Shown: positions 46,482 to 57,547, counted from the first letter of the stretch. The stretch is 64,000 nucleotides of DNA from Ectothiorhodospira magna (GCF_900110965.1 NZ_FOFO01000014.1:19363-83362); one strand, 5' to 3'. Made by a program: numbers and translations. Notes: generated by a model from the letters alone, not told the origin.

Positions 46482-49400
46482 ATGCTGCCATATCTGAAAA
46501 TTCTATTGATAGGCCTACTTTTCTATCTCTCTGGTAGCGCCCATGCCCACACCCATACCCTGGGTGTACTGGCCTTTAGACCTGTGCCCGTGACCGAACA
46601 ACAATGGCAGCCCCTGGTGGATTATCTCAACGCGCAGATACCCGGCCTTGATCTTGGTTTGCGCGCCTTGAATTACCCTGATCTTGACGCCGCCATCATG
46701 GCCGGAGAGATACACTTTGTACTCACCAACCCTGCCCACTATGTCGTGTTGAGTCAGCGTGAGCGTTTTTCCTCCCCTTTGGCAAGTATCGTGAGAAACG
46801 TCGACGGTCAGGCCGTGCGGGGCTTTGGTGGCGTCATCCTCACAGAGGCGACACGCACGGATATACAAGCCATCACAGACCTTTTTGGAAAACGCATCGC
46901 AGCCGTTAGCGCTGATTCACTGGGCGGCTATCAAATGCAGGCCTATGCTCTGAAACAGGCAGGCATTGATCCGAAAAAAGATATTGAGGTGATGTTGACC
47001 GGCATGCCACATGATGGGGCAGTCCATGCGGTACTACAGGGAGAGGCGGATGCGGCTTTTGTCCGCAGCGGGGTGGTGGAAGCCATGATTGAGGCCGGTC
47101 ACATACAGGCCAATGACCTGCGCATACTCAATCCCACACCGAAATCAGACTTTCCCCATCGGCTATCGACGCCACTGTATCCTGAATGGCCTTTTGTCAT
47201 CTTGCTGCAAACCGATGAAGCCTTGGCGCTGAAGGTTGCGGCGGCTGTTTTATCCCTTCCGCGAGAGGGTGATATTGCTCGTCAGATCGGGATTTACGGC
47301 TTTGGCATTCCGGCGGATTACCGACCGGTGGAGAACCTGCTGCGCGAGTTGCGCCTGCCCCCCTTTGATCAAGCGCCCCCGTTTACCCTGTACGATACCT
47401 GGCAACGCTGGCAATGGCAGTGGACGTTACTGTTTGCCACCATCATCTTTTCATTATTAGGCATTATTTTATTTTTACTGCTGGAAAAGAGAAATCAGAT
47501 TCGAGAAAAAAAACAGGCCGATATCGTAGCCAAAAATCGTGCTGCGATGGATAACATTGCCATGACCATTGCGGCGGAAAATTCCGCCAGCACAATCCTT
47601 GCCACCACTTGCCGCTGCATTGGTGAGGCAATGAATGCAGACCGCTCATTGGTTTATAACATCGACTTTAAACAACAGCTTGTTATCGGACTGAACGAGT
47701 GGATCAATGCGGAGCAATCTACAATCACGCCCAGTATTGGCACCTATCCACTGGCACTGTTCAAGGATGGATTGACTTACATACGCGAACAAAAAGAGTC
47801 CCTTGTCAGCCATCGCAGTGAGATACATCCTGAACTGGTCAAAGACGGCTCAGCGCAGATTCTGCATCAGGACATGCATATTGATTCACTGATCTGGTTT
47901 CCTTTTGCCTTCACCGATCAAGGCTATCATTTAATTGTACTCAACTGGCTGGATCATCACACCATTAAAGATGAACAGCGTAATTTCTTGACCTCGGCTG
48001 TACAATTGGTCTCACTGGCGCTCAACAAGATCAATTTATTGGAAAAACAGCAGCGGGCCGAGGGTGAATCACGGCGCTTCAAAGCCATTGCGGATAACTC
48101 AGTCTATGGCAATGCCATTGCAGACTTGCAAGGTCATTTTATTTATGTCAATCGTTTTTTTGCCCATATCCATGGCTATGAACCCGAGGAATTGATCGGT
48201 CAACATATCACGGTCTTTCATTCCCCGGCACAGCTGGCTTCAATCAATACAATCATACAACACATGCTGGAGCAGGGACATTTTCCGCCCACCGAGGTAT
48301 GGCATATCCATCGTGATGGCAGCGAATTTCCAATGCTCATGAGCGGCATCATCATGCATGATGAGCGCGGTGTACCGGCCTACATGGCCGCCGCTGCCAT
48401 TGATCTCACCGCACATTATCAGGCCGAGCAAAACTATAGGACGCTGTTTGGCAAGATGCTTGATGGATTTGCACTGTATGAGGTGCTCCATGACAGTCTG
48501 GGCAACCCGGTAAATTATCGTTTTCTGGCTGTCAATCCGGCCTTTGAGCAAATCACAGGTTCAACGGCTAAAGATCTGCTTGAATGCACAATACTCGATG
48601 TACTGCCAGGTTCTCAGGCCCATCTGCTGGAAAGTTTTGGCGAGGTTGTGGTGTCGGGGGAGCCGGCATTTTTTGAAACCCATGTCAAAGAATTGGGCAA
48701 GCACTTGGCCATCAGTGCATTTTGCCCCGCCCCCGGACAATTTGCCTGTATCTTCAGAGACATCACCGAACGCAAGCAAGCCGAAACTGCACTGATTGAG
48801 GCAAAAATCGCCGCCGAGGCGGCCACCGTTGCCAAAAGCGAATTTCTTGCCAATATGAGCCACGAAATCCGTACCCCCATGAACGGGGTGATCGGCATGA
48901 CCTCCCTGCTCCTGGATACACCCCTGGACAGCGAACAAAGGCGCCATGCCGAAACCATCAAATTCAGTGCCGAAGCCTTATTGGGGCTTATCAATGATAT
49001 TTTGGATTTCTCCAAGATCGAGGCGGGCAAGCTTGATCTGGAAGCCGTGGATTTTGATTTGCAAAGCCTGCTCGATGATTTTGCCGACAGTCTGGCCTTG
49101 CGCGCCCACGGCAAGGGACTGGAACTGATCTGCACACTGGCGCCCAAGGTACCCACATTACTGACCGGCGATCCAGGACGCCTGCGTCAGGTACTGCTCA
49201 ACCTGGCTGGCAATGCCATCAAATTTACCCAGCAAGGGGGGGTTGTCATACGGGTTTCACTGGTTGCGGAGCCGTCTCAGTCCCCCGATTCTGTGTTGTT
49301 GCATTTTTCGGTACGGGATACCGGGATCGGTATTCCCTCTGACAAACTGGGTCTGCTGTTTAACAAATTCAGCCAGGTGGATGCCTCCAATACCCGTGAA

Positions 49401-50405
49401 TATGGCGGCACAGGGCTGGGGCTTGCAATTTCCAGACAGCTTGCTGAAATCATGGGAGGGAAAATCGGTGTCAACAGCGTAGAAAACCAAGGCTCTGAAT
49501 TCTGGTTTACGGCATGTTTCAAGTTGCAGGCAGACAGCCCGCAGACTCCCCCCCAGCCGCCTGCCGATTTTCAACATCTGCGGGTGTTGATTGTGGATGA
49601 TCATGCCACGAACCGGGAAAGTCTCACCATATGCCTGACAGCTTGGGGGATGCAGGTGCAATCGGTTGCTGATGCCCCGACAGGGTTAGCCCGCTGTTAC
49701 CAGGCCCTCGCTGAAGATCGGCCATTTGAGCTGGCCATCATTGATCAGTACATGCCGGGTATGGACGGCGAGGCACTGGGGCGCGCCATCAGGACAGACA
49801 GCAGGCTTGAAGCACTGAAACTGATCATGCTCATCCCCCTGGGGCATCAAGGTGATGCCCGCCGCTTGCAGGGCATTGGTGTTGATGCCTGTGTCACCAA
49901 ACCTGTCCGGCATACAGAACTCAAAAATAGTCTGGTTCAGGTATTGTCGGCTACCGGTACGCTTGATGCCCCTGCCTCCTGTGAAGCGGCATCCGCAACA
50001 GAGGCATCAAGTATGCCTTTTGCCGGATACCAGGCACGCATACTGCTCGCTGAAGATAATATCGTCAATCAGCAGGTGGCTTTAGGTATCTTGAAAAAAA
50101 TGGGTTTAAGCGCTGACGTGGCCGCCAATGGTCATGAAGTCATTGATGCGCTAAGAAGGCAGCCCTATGACTTGATACTTATGGACATACAAATGCCTGA
50201 ACTGGACGGGCTGGAAGCCGCCCGTCGCATACGTGACGGAAAAGCGGGGGACAAGGTATCGAATATCCCGATTGTTGCCATGACGGCCCATGCCATGCAG
50301 GGCCATAAAGATGCCTGCCTTGCCGCCGGCATGAACGACTATATGAGCAAACCCATTGCGGTGGATATACTGATTGAAATATTGAAGAAATGGTTGGCCC
50401 GTTGA
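46482..50405 (+). CDS. Hybrid sensor kinase with PhnD-type input, GAF, PAS and two receivers
   Basis: A 1307-aa membrane hybrid histidine kinase. A signal/anchor (residues 1-23) precedes a periplasmic PhnD-like binding domain (about 25-280), then a membrane helix (WTLLFATIIFSLLGIILFLL). A GAF domain, a PAS domain (NSVYGNAIADLQGHFIYVNR) and a third PAS-like module follow. The kinase core has His794 in NMSHEIRTPMN, then HATPase boxes. Two receivers carry Asp1088 (IIDQYMPGMD) and Asp1235 (LMDIQMPELDG). ATG at 46482 begins the signal peptide. No regulator gene lies beside it. The gene is more AT-rich than its neighbours, suggesting transfer. Confidence 0.92.
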   Translation: MLPYLKILLIGLLFYLSGSAHAHTHTLGVLAFRPVPVTEQQWQPLVDYLNAQIPGLDLGLRALNYPDLDAAIMAGEIHFVLTNPAHYVVLSQRERFSSPLASIVRNVDGQAVRGFGGVILTEATRTDIQAITDLFGKRIAAVSADSLGGYQMQAYALKQAGIDPKKDIEVMLTGMPHDGAVHAVLQGEADAAFVRSGVVEAMIEAGHIQANDLRILNPTPKSDFPHRLSTPLYPEWPFVILLQTDEALALKVAAAVLSLPREGDIARQIGIYGFGIPADYRPVENLLRELRLPPFDQAPPFTLYDTWQRWQWQWTLLFATIIFSLLGIILFLLLEKRNQIREKKQADIVAKNRAAMDNIAMTIAAENSASTILATTCRCIGEAMNADRSLVYNIDFKQQLVIGLNEWINAEQSTITPSIGTYPLALFKDGLTYIREQKESLVSHRSEIHPELVKDGSAQILHQDMHIDSLIWFPFAFTDQGYHLIVLNWLDHHTIKDEQRNFLTSAVQLVSLALNKINLLEKQQRAEGESRRFKAIADNSVYGNAIADLQGHFIYVNRFFAHIHGYEPEELIGQHITVFHSPAQLASINTIIQHMLEQGHFPPTEVWHIHRDGSEFPMLMSGIIMHDERGVPAYMAAAAIDLTAHYQAEQNYRTLFGKMLDGFALYEVLHDSLGNPVNYRFLAVNPAFEQITGSTAKDLLECTILDVLPGSQAHLLESFGEVVVSGEPAFFETHVKELGKHLAISAFCPAPGQFACIFRDITERKQAETALIEAKIAAEAATVAKSEFLANMSHEIRTPMNGVIGMTSLLLDTPLDSEQRRHAETIKFSAEALLGLINDILDFSKIEAGKLDLEAVDFDLQSLLDDFADSLALRAHGKGLELICTLAPKVPTLLTGDPGRLRQVLLNLAGNAIKFTQQGGVVIRVSLVAEPSQSPDSVLLHFSVRDTGIGIPSDKLGLLFNKFSQVDASNTREYGGTGLGLAISRQLAEIMGGKIGVNSVENQGSEFWFTACFKLQADSPQTPPQPPADFQHLRVLIVDDHATNRESLTICLTAWGMQVQSVADAPTGLARCYQALAEDRPFELAIIDQYMPGMDGEALGRAIRTDSRLEALKLIMLIPLGHQGDARRLQGIGVDACVTKPVRHTELKNSLVQVLSATGTLDAPASCEAASATEASSMPFAGYQARILLAEDNIVNQQVALGILKKMGLSADVAANGHEVIDALRRQPYDLILMDIQMPELDGLEAARRIRDGKAGDKVSNIPIVAMTAHAMQGHKDACLAAGMNDYMSKPIAVDILIEILKKWLAR

Positions 50406-50447
50406 TGCCTCGGTCTTGCTGATGGGGGCACACCGTCGGAACAATCC

Positions 50448-50909
50448 TCAAGGCTGTTCCTGGAGCCTGTCAAAAAGCCAGCCCATGCTCTCGAATCCCA
50501 CCACCGTAGCCACCAGAGTCACCAGCGACCAGACTGCAAGACTCAAGGTCATCCAGACCGCGGTCAAACGCCGATCCGCACCCATGGCCAGGGCCATGAC
50601 CGCGGCCAGATGAATACCGGTTATCAACGGGCCTGCGAACGCGACCCCCGGCAGACCATAGCGGTCCCACACACGCTGCGCCCGTGGACTCCAGCGCCTT
50701 TTAATCGGTCCCCTGCGCCGTTCCCAGCCGCGGAACAGGGCGACGATGCCGAACACCGGCAGGGCATTCCCCATGAAACTCACCACCGTCACCGGCAGTG
50801 GGGCAAGCCCGAAACCCACGGCCACCGGGATCACCACCATGATTTCCAGCCAGGGGGTGGCCGCGGCAAGAAACACCAGAGCATATTGCCAAAGAAAATC
50901 AGGCACCAC
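50448..50909 (-). CDS. Small membrane protein of the COG2426 (small multidrug export) family
   Basis: A 153-aa inner-membrane protein with about four helices. The family start [25 protein letters not shown] (split here as [13 protein letters not shown] and [12 protein letters not shown]), the loop [14 protein letters not shown] and a glycine-rich segment [15 protein letters not shown] are present. Members are annotated as small multidrug exporters, but the function is not established. The start is a GTG at 50909 with AAGGGA upstream. It is convergent with the hybrid kinase. Confidence 0.8.
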   Translation of the reverse strand: MVPDFLWQYALVFLAAATPWLEIMVVIPVAVGFGLAPLPVTVVSFMGNALPVFGIVALFRGWERRRGPIKRRWSPRAQRVWDRYGLPGVAFAGPLITGIHLAAVMALAMGADRRLTAVWMTLSLAVWSLVTLVATVVGFESMGWLFDRLQEQP

Positions 50910-51077
50910 TTGACATCCCTTATACGGTTAAAGCCCGGAATTTTCCCACTCATTGGGTACACCCTCAGGCCCCAACCCTTGTTGCTGCCTTTCACGAGGA
51001 TGATGGCATACGTTAATCTAACGGGCCAAAACGGTCGCCCGGTGCGACCACCTTCACCGCAAAGGGACCCGCCCCCC

Positions 51078-53501
51078 ATGATCCTCACCCTCAACCAGCT
51101 TGAGCGGCACCTGTTCAGGGCCGCCGACATCCTGCGCGGGCGCATGGATGCCTCCGAGTTCAAGGAGTACATCTTTGGCATGCTCTTCCTGAAACGCTGC
51201 TCGGATGTCTTCGACCAGCGCCGGGAGGCGGTGCGTGACCAACTCAGGCAGGCGGGGGTGGGGGAGGCCGATATGGCCCCGCAGATCGAGATGCCCGACT
51301 GGTACCGCGCCACCTTCTATGTGCCGCCCCAGTCCCGCTGGACGTATCTGCTCAAGGAAGCCCATCACGGAGTGGGCAGCGCCCTCAACAAGGCGCTGGC
51401 CGGCCTGGAAGAACACAACCCCAGCCTGGCGGGGGTGCTGGAGCACATCGACTTCACCCGCAAGGTGGGTTCCACCACCCTGCCGGACAGGAAACTCCGG
51501 GACCTGATCGTTCATTTCAGCGCATACCGCCTGCGCAACGAGGACTTCGAGTTCCCCGACCTGCTGGGCGCCGCCTACGAGTACCTGATCCGCGACTTCG
51601 CCGATTCCGCCGGCAAGAAGGGCGGCGAATTCTACACCCCCCGCCCGGTGGTCCGCATGATGGTGCGGCTGATGAATCCCCAGGAGGGCCACAGCGTTTA
51701 TGACCCTTGCATGGGGTCCGGCGGCATGTTGATCCATGCCAAGGAATACCTGGAAGAGCAGGGCGGTAATCCGCGCTTTCTCAACCTGTTCGGCCAGGAA
51801 GCCTCCGGCTCTGTCTGGGCCATCGCCAAGATGAACATGCTGCTGCACGGCGTGAACAGCGCCGACCTGCGCAACGATGACACCCTCACCGATCCAGCCC
51901 ACGTGGAGGGCGGCGAACTCAAGCGTTTCGACCGCATCCTCACCAATCCGCCGTTCTCCATCGGCTACACCCCCAGCCCGCACTTCCCCGAGCGCTTCCA
52001 CTACGGCAGCGTACCGGAGGGGGCCAAGAAGGCCGACCTGATGTTCCTGCAGCACATGGTGGCCTGCCTCAAGTCTGATGGCCGCCTGGCCACCGTCATG
52101 CCCCACGGCGTGCTGTTCCGGGGTGGTGACGAGAAGCGCATCCGCGCCGGTCTGCTGGAGGATGATCTGGTGGAAGCGGTGATCGGCCTGGCGCCCAATC
52201 TCTTTTATGGCACCGGCATCCCCGCCAGCATCCTGGTGCTGCGGGCCAAGGGGGCCAAGCCCGACGACCGCCAGGGCCGGGTGCTGTTCATCAACGCCGA
52301 CCGGGAATTCTTTGAAGGCCGCGCCCAGAACCATCTGCTGCCGGAGCACATCGAGAAGATCGCCAGCACCTATGACGCCTTCGAGGACGTGCCCGGCTTC
52401 GCCCGGGTGGTGCCGGTTTCGGAGTTGCGGGACAACGACTACAACCTCAACATTCGCCGCTACGCCGACAACACCCCGGCGCCGGAACCCCAGGATGTCC
52501 GCGCCCACCTCAAGGGTGGCGTACCGGTGGCCGAGATCGACGCCAAGCGCCCGCTGTTTGATGCCCAGGGCCTCGCCCCCCTGGGGCTGTTCACCCCGAG
52601 GGCAGATGACCCTGACTACGTGGATTTTGCCGGGCACCTGACCGAGAAACGCGACCTCAAACCCGCCGTCGAGGCGGATGCCGGTCTCACCGCCAAGGAA
52701 GCCCGCGTGATGGCCGCCTTCGAGGCTTGGTGGACCGAGCACGGTGGCAGCATCACCGGTCTGTCCGGCAATGGGGGTCGCCTCACCCAACTGCGCGATG
52801 AACTGCTGGGCAGCTTCTCGTCAGCCCTGGAACCCACCGCCATGCTGGATCGTTTTGCAGTGCGGGGCATCATTGCCGGCTTCTGGTTCGACAACAAGAA
52901 CGAGTTCCGCACCCTGCAGGCCCGTGGTTGCCTGGGGGTGGTGGACGCCTGGCGCACCGCCATCGTGAGCCTTTTGGAAGACGAGCAGAGCAAGGCCAAT
53001 CCCCTCGACCACCGTCTGGTCCACTTCCTGATGGAGGACTATGTGGCGGAACTGGAAGAGCTGGCTGCCCGCAAGGCGGAACTGGATGCCCGCATCAAGG
53101 CTGCCGAGGCCAAGCCCGACGGTGATGACGGCGACGAGGTGGAATCCGACGGCAGTGAGGACGACGACGCCCCGACGCCGGAGCAGATCAAGACCTGGAA
53201 GAGCGAGCGCACTCAGGTCAGGAAGCAGCACAAGGCAAAGGTGGCCAGTTTCGAGGCACACCTCAACGCCGCCGTGGACGCCCTGGACGAGCCGGCCGCC
53301 GCCGAACTGGTGGGCACCATCCTGCACAACGACCTCAAGGGCATTCTGGAGCGCTACATCCGCCAGCAGCGCCAGCAGGTGATCGCGGCGTTCGAGACCT
53401 GGTGGGACAAGTATCGGGTGACGCTGGGGGAGATTGAGGCCGAGCGGGATGCGGCGGCGAGGGAGTTGCGGGGGTATTTGGAGGGGTTGGGGTATGTCTG
53501 A
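51078..53501 (+). CDS. hsdM: Type I restriction-modification methyltransferase subunit HsdM
   Basis: N6-adenine methyltransferase subunit of a type I RM complex. An N-terminal helical HsdM domain (about residues 5-150) leads to the SAM-binding motif [12 protein letters not shown] (Asp209) and the catalytic NPPF (Asn290 onward). The 807-aa length is well above the usual 500-550. The extra part is a long C-terminal region with an acidic linker (near residues 680-705) and charged helices. That region is found in a distinct subset of HsdM proteins. ATG at 51078 follows AAAGGGA. It overlaps hsdS by 8 bp. Confidence 0.94.
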   Translation: MILTLNQLERHLFRAADILRGRMDASEFKEYIFGMLFLKRCSDVFDQRREAVRDQLRQAGVGEADMAPQIEMPDWYRATFYVPPQSRWTYLLKEAHHGVGSALNKALAGLEEHNPSLAGVLEHIDFTRKVGSTTLPDRKLRDLIVHFSAYRLRNEDFEFPDLLGAAYEYLIRDFADSAGKKGGEFYTPRPVVRMMVRLMNPQEGHSVYDPCMGSGGMLIHAKEYLEEQGGNPRFLNLFGQEASGSVWAIAKMNMLLHGVNSADLRNDDTLTDPAHVEGGELKRFDRILTNPPFSIGYTPSPHFPERFHYGSVPEGAKKADLMFLQHMVACLKSDGRLATVMPHGVLFRGGDEKRIRAGLLEDDLVEAVIGLAPNLFYGTGIPASILVLRAKGAKPDDRQGRVLFINADREFFEGRAQNHLLPEHIEKIASTYDAFEDVPGFARVVPVSELRDNDYNLNIRRYADNTPAPEPQDVRAHLKGGVPVAEIDAKRPLFDAQGLAPLGLFTPRADDPDYVDFAGHLTEKRDLKPAVEADAGLTAKEARVMAAFEAWWTEHGGSITGLSGNGGRLTQLRDELLGSFSSALEPTAMLDRFAVRGIIAGFWFDNKNEFRTLQARGCLGVVDAWRTAIVSLLEDEQSKANPLDHRLVHFLMEDYVAELEELAARKAELDARIKAAEAKPDGDDGDEVESDGSEDDDAPTPEQIKTWKSERTQVRKQHKAKVASFEAHLNAAVDALDEPAAAELVGTILHNDLKGILERYIRQQRQQVIAAFETWWDKYRVTLGEIEAERDAAARELRGYLEGLGYV

Positions 53502-54834
53502 TTATCCGCAGCTACTTTCTGAATTGCCAAGTGACTGGAGCATTCTTTTCATCGAGGAGATTGGAGAAGTCATCAGCGGCGGCACCCCTAGTCGAAGTAA
53601 TCCCCGGTATTGGGGGGGTGAGATTCCATGGGTCACTCCTGGTGAGGTGACAGGGCTTGGAAGGAAGTGCTTGGAGAAAACGGATGAAAAGATTACCACT
53701 GAAGGTCTGGTGCGAAGTGGCGCAAAGTTGCTGCCGCCCAATAGCCTGCTGATCACAACGCGCGCCTCGTTAGGTGCAGCGGCTCTCAATGCGGCTCCGG
53801 CAACGACGAATCAAGGCTTCAAGAGCATAGCTTTTACCAAGGATTTTAGTGCTGATTATTATTATCACTGGTCAACGAAGTTAAAAGATGAGTTGGTGCG
53901 CCTCGCATCTGGAACAACTTTCCTTGAAATATCCGGTTCTCAGTTCCGAAAGATCTGTGTGCCAGCGCCACCACATGCTGAACAGCTAAAAATCGCCTGC
54001 ATCCTCGACACCCTCGACACCCAGATCCAGAAAACCGAGGCGCTGATCGCCAAGCTGGAGAAGGTCAAGGAGGGCCTGCTCCACGACCTGCTGACCCGCG
54101 GCATCGACGAGAACGGCCAGCTCCGCCCCAGCCCCGAGCAGGCGGCGGAGCTCTACAAGGAGTCGCCGCTGGGGCTGATTCCGAGGGAGTGGGGTCTTGA
54201 GTCTCTCGGTCAGTGTTTATCCCAATACGGTGGGTTCATTCAGACCGGTCCATTCGGTTCACAGCTGCACGCAGAAGAATACGTCAATGAAGGCGTACCG
54301 GTAGTCATGCCTCAATATATGCGTGATATTGAGGTATCCAAGGAAAATATTGCCCAGATAACTGAAGAGAGAGCGCGCGACCTAAGTCGTCACAGAGTAA
54401 GTGAAGGTGACTTGCTTTATTCTCGGAGAGGAGATCTCAGTCGATGCTCCTTTATGTCCGAATCAAATGAAGGTTGGCTTTGTGGAACTGGGTGCTTGCT
54501 ACTGCGGCCTACGAAATATATCAATGGCTACTGGCTGGCCAATATTTACAAGCAGCCAAGCGTGCAATCACAAGTCTATGGAATGGCGGTTGGCTCGACA
54601 ATGGTGAACCTGAACTCTGAGGTTTTGGCAAATATCATTATTCCGATTCCAAGTCTTCAGGAGCAAGATAAGGTGGCAGATGCCATCAGGTCTTTCAAGA
54701 AAAGGCTTCTCAATGAGGTGAACGTGCTCAATAAGCTGAAGCTCCAAAAAACCGGCCTCATGAACGACCTCCTCACCGGCCACGTCCGCGTCACCCCGTT
54801 GCTCGACCAGGCCCAGACCCCCACCCCGGCATAA
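53494..54834 (+). CDS. hsdS: Type I restriction-modification specificity subunit HsdS
   Basis: DNA-recognition subunit with two target recognition domains (about residues 12-165 and 225-395). Each is followed by a conserved coiled-coil spacer: [20 protein letters not shown] and [20 protein letters not shown]. It defines the bipartite target of the complex. 446 aa. The two recognition domains are visibly AT-richer than the spacers, the usual sign of domain exchange. The start lies inside the hsdM end (ATGTCTGA). Confidence 0.94.
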   Translation: MSDYPQLLSELPSDWSILFIEEIGEVISGGTPSRSNPRYWGGEIPWVTPGEVTGLGRKCLEKTDEKITTEGLVRSGAKLLPPNSLLITTRASLGAAALNAAPATTNQGFKSIAFTKDFSADYYYHWSTKLKDELVRLASGTTFLEISGSQFRKICVPAPPHAEQLKIACILDTLDTQIQKTEALIAKLEKVKEGLLHDLLTRGIDENGQLRPSPEQAAELYKESPLGLIPREWGLESLGQCLSQYGGFIQTGPFGSQLHAEEYVNEGVPVVMPQYMRDIEVSKENIAQITEERARDLSRHRVSEGDLLYSRRGDLSRCSFMSESNEGWLCGTGCLLLRPTKYINGYWLANIYKQPSVQSQVYGMAVGSTMVNLNSEVLANIIIPIPSLQEQDKVADAIRSFKKRLLNEVNVLNKLKLQKTGLMNDLLTGHVRVTPLLDQAQTPTPA

Positions 54835-54881
54835 ACAGAGCTACCCGCAACATCAGGACCACATCGCACAGGGAGCCCTCC

Positions 54882-56684
54882 ATGACCACCTTCGACAGCA
54901 CCAAGCGTTCTCTCCCGGAACTGCTCAAGGACATCACCACCGGCAAGATCCAGCTCCCCGATTTCCAGCGCGGCTGGGTGTGGGACGACGACCACGTGCA
55001 GAGCCTCCTGGTCAGCATCGCCCGCTCCTTCCCCGTGGGCGCGGTGATGCTGATGGAGACCGGCGGCGAAGTGCGTTTCGAGACCCGCCCGGTGGAGGGC
55101 ATCGACCCGGACAAGGTCACCAAATCCCCGGACCAGCTGATCCTCGACGGCCAGCAGCGCCTCACCAGCCTGACCCAGGCGGTGGGCCTGGACGCTCCGG
55201 TGAACACCCGGACCAGCAAGGGCAAGCCCATCAAGCGCCATTATTATTTCGATATCCGCACCGCCCTAGAGGGGGAGGATCGCCTGGAGGACGCGGTGAT
55301 CGCGGTGGACGAGCATCGCCAGACCCGCAAGAACTTTGGCCGGGACGTGGATATTGACCTGTCCACCCGCCAGCTGGAGTGTGAGCAACTGTACTTCCCC
55401 TGCGACAAGCTGCTGTCACCCAACGACTGGGCCGGTGACCTGTTCAAGTACAACAAGGACGAGATCGGCACCTACTTCCAGTTCCAGGAGAAGATCATCA
55501 GCGCCTTCTCCGCCTATCAACTGCCGGTGATCGAACTGAAGAAGGAGACCTCCAAGGAGGCGGTCTGCCTGGTGTTCGAGAAGGTGAACACCGGGGGTGT
55601 GCAGTTGTCGGTGTTCGAGTTGATCACCGCCAGCTATGCCGCCGAGGGCTATAACCTGCGGGACGACTGGTTCGGCTCCGACATCCGCAAGGTGGCCTCC
55701 CGCAAGGCCCGTTTCGAGGCCCACGAGTTGCTCCAGGACGTACAGAGCACCGACCTGCTTCAGGCCATCACCCTGCTGCACACCCGGGAGCGCAAGCTGG
55801 ATGACCTCCGGGCCGGCAAGACGGGCAAGCAGGTGCGCCCGGTCAGTGCCAAGCGCGCCTCCGTTCTGGACCTGCCCCTGGAAGCCTACCGGCGCTGGGC
55901 CGATGCCGTGGAGAGGGGCTTTATTGAAGCGTCCTACTTCCTCAAGGGCGAGTGTTTCTACAGCCGCCGCGAGCTGCCCTATGCCACCCAACTGGTGCCC
56001 CTGGCCGCGGTGATGACCCTGCTGGGCAAGCGCTGGCGGGAGCCGCGTATCCACGCCAAGCTCTCCCGGTGGTTCTGGAGCGGTGTGCTGGGGGAGCTTT
56101 ACGGCGGCGCCGTGGAGACCCGTATCGCCCTGGACCTGGAGGAACTGATGAACTGGTTCGAGGACGATGCCGAACTGCCACGCACCGTGATCGATGCCTC
56201 TTTCGATCCCACCCGCCTGGAGTCGCTGCGCAGCCGTAACAGCGCCGCCTATAAGGGCATCAACGTGCTGATCCTGCGGGAAGGCGCCGAGGATTTCTTC
56301 TGGAAGGGGGATATTCAATATCTCGACAACCAGGGCGTCGAGTTGGATATTCACCACATCTTCCCCCGCGCCTGGTGCCAGGCCCAGGGCCTCTCCTATC
56401 GCGTCTACGATTCCATCATCAACAAGACGCCGATCTCCGCCAGGACCAACCGCATGATCGGCGGTGATGCGCCTTCGGCCTATCTGGCCCGTCTACAGGG
56501 TCATCAGCAGGTCCAGCTTGACGATGGGGCGATGAACGCCATCCTGGAGGGCCACCGCATCCCCGCCGAGACGTTGCGCGCCGATGACTTCGACGCCTTC
56601 TACCAGCAGCGCAAGCGTCGTCTGCTGGAGATCATCGAGAAAGCCATGGGCAAGAAAGCGCTGGTGGGGTCGGAACCCGCTTGA
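54882..56684 (+). CDS. DUF262/DUF1524 (GmrSD-like) protein embedded in the RM operon
   Basis: A 600-aa protein with an N-terminal DUF262 ParB-like domain (motifs IQLPDFQRGWVW at about 23-34 and LDGQQRLTSL with Asp89). At the C-terminus is a DUF1524-type HNH nuclease motif (LDIHHIFPRAWC, His491-His492). This is the architecture of GmrS and GmrD fused, seen in type IV restriction of modified DNA and in other defence genes. It lies 47 bp after hsdS and upstream of the toxin-antitoxin pair and hsdR. Its role here, extra restriction or regulation of the type I system, is inferred. Confidence 0.85.
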   Translation: MTTFDSTKRSLPELLKDITTGKIQLPDFQRGWVWDDDHVQSLLVSIARSFPVGAVMLMETGGEVRFETRPVEGIDPDKVTKSPDQLILDGQQRLTSLTQAVGLDAPVNTRTSKGKPIKRHYYFDIRTALEGEDRLEDAVIAVDEHRQTRKNFGRDVDIDLSTRQLECEQLYFPCDKLLSPNDWAGDLFKYNKDEIGTYFQFQEKIISAFSAYQLPVIELKKETSKEAVCLVFEKVNTGGVQLSVFELITASYAAEGYNLRDDWFGSDIRKVASRKARFEAHELLQDVQSTDLLQAITLLHTRERKLDDLRAGKTGKQVRPVSAKRASVLDLPLEAYRRWADAVERGFIEASYFLKGECFYSRRELPYATQLVPLAAVMTLLGKRWREPRIHAKLSRWFWSGVLGELYGGAVETRIALDLEELMNWFEDDAELPRTVIDASFDPTRLESLRSRNSAAYKGINVLILREGAEDFFWKGDIQYLDNQGVELDIHHIFPRAWCQAQGLSYRVYDSIINKTPISARTNRMIGGDAPSAYLARLQGHQQVQLDDGAMNAILEGHRIPAETLRADDFDAFYQQRKRRLLEIIEKAMGKKALVGSEPA

Positions 56685-56686
56685 TA

Positions 56687-56716
56687 TTTTGTCTGTTTTG
56701 TCTAAAGTAGACAAAA
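56687..56716. promoter_or_regulatory. Operator of the Phd/PIN toxin-antitoxin operon
   Basis: A 9-bp inverted repeat TTTTGTCTA-aag-TAGACAAAA occupies 56696-56716, with a third TTTTGTCT half-site at 56687-56694. It ends 28 bp before the antitoxin ATG. Phd/YefM antitoxins repress their own operons through such dyads, so autoregulation is likely. Confidence 0.7.
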
Positions 56717-56744
56717 TCTTGCTCCCTGCAAGAAGGAGGGGCTC

Positions 56745-56996
56745 ATGCGCACCATCACCGCCAGCGAGGCAAAACAGGGCTTTGCCAAGTTAATCGACAC
56801 CGCCAGCCGGGAGCCGGTGATTATCCAGCGCCAGAAGCGTGATGTTGCCGTGGTGCTTTCCATGGCAGAGTACGAACGCCTGACAAGACTCAACGTCGCC
56901 GAGTTTCAGCGTTTTTGTGACCGCATCGGCAGTCAGGCTAAAGCCGCCGGCCTGGACGAAGCCAAACTGACTGAGTTGCTCGCCTCGGACGATTGA
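56745..56996 (+). CDS. Phd/YefM-family antitoxin
   Basis: An 83-aa antitoxin with the family fold: N-terminal DNA-binding part ITASEAKQGFAKLIDTASRE, strand PVIIQRQKRDVAVVLS and helix MAEYERL. A C-terminal tail rich in Lys, Glu and Ala would wrap the toxin. Strong AAGGAGGGG precedes the ATG. It is followed after 9 bp by the PIN toxin gene. Confidence 0.9.
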   Translation: MRTITASEAKQGFAKLIDTASREPVIIQRQKRDVAVVLSMAEYERLTRLNVAEFQRFCDRIGSQAKAAGLDEAKLTELLASDD

Positions 56997-57005
56997 AGAC
57001 CGGCG

Positions 57006-57434
57006 ATGCGCACGGAAGAAACCCGCTTGGTCCTGGACACCAATACCCTGATCAGCCGCATGCTGGCGCCACAAGGCACAGCCGGGCGTGCCGTGGACAA
57101 GGCGCTGGCCCAGGGCGTTCTACTGGCTTCCGAAGAAACATTGACCGAATTGGCCAATGTCCTTTCCCGCCCCAAGTTTGATCGTTATGTTTCTCTCGAA
57201 GGGCGACGGCAATTCCTCCAATTGCTCGGCGGAGTTGTCCGCGTGGTCCCCATTCAGCATCGCATCCAGGCCTGTCGCGATCCGAAGGACGACATGCTGC
57301 TGCATGTAGCCCTCAATGGCGAGGCACAATATCTGGTCACCGGCGATCAGGATTTGTTGATACTTGGCAGTGACTTTTGGAAAAGCCACGGGCTGCGCAT
57401 CCTCTCGCCGGCCGATTATCTTGAGTTGCCATAA
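57006..57434 (+). CDS. PIN-domain toxin (COG1569 type)
   Basis: A 142-aa PIN-domain ribonuclease toxin. Acidic active-site residues are in LVLDTNTLIS (Asp11), SEETLTELA, CRDPKDDMLL and GDQDLL, the expected order for a metal-dependent RNase. It would cleave RNA when the antitoxin is degraded. It is paired with the upstream antitoxin and lies 113 bp before hsdR. Confidence 0.88.
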   Translation: MRTEETRLVLDTNTLISRMLAPQGTAGRAVDKALAQGVLLASEETLTELANVLSRPKFDRYVSLEGRRQFLQLLGGVVRVVPIQHRIQACRDPKDDMLLHVALNGEAQYLVTGDQDLLILGSDFWKSHGLRILSPADYLELP

Positions 57435-57547
57435 GCAAGGACGATTACATCCACGCGATCCATGCTGGGCTGGCTGGTATGCTGATTTTGCGCGCATACC
57501 GCGCCCCCTGCATCAAAAACCCTACAGCAGCACGGAGCAGCCACGGC

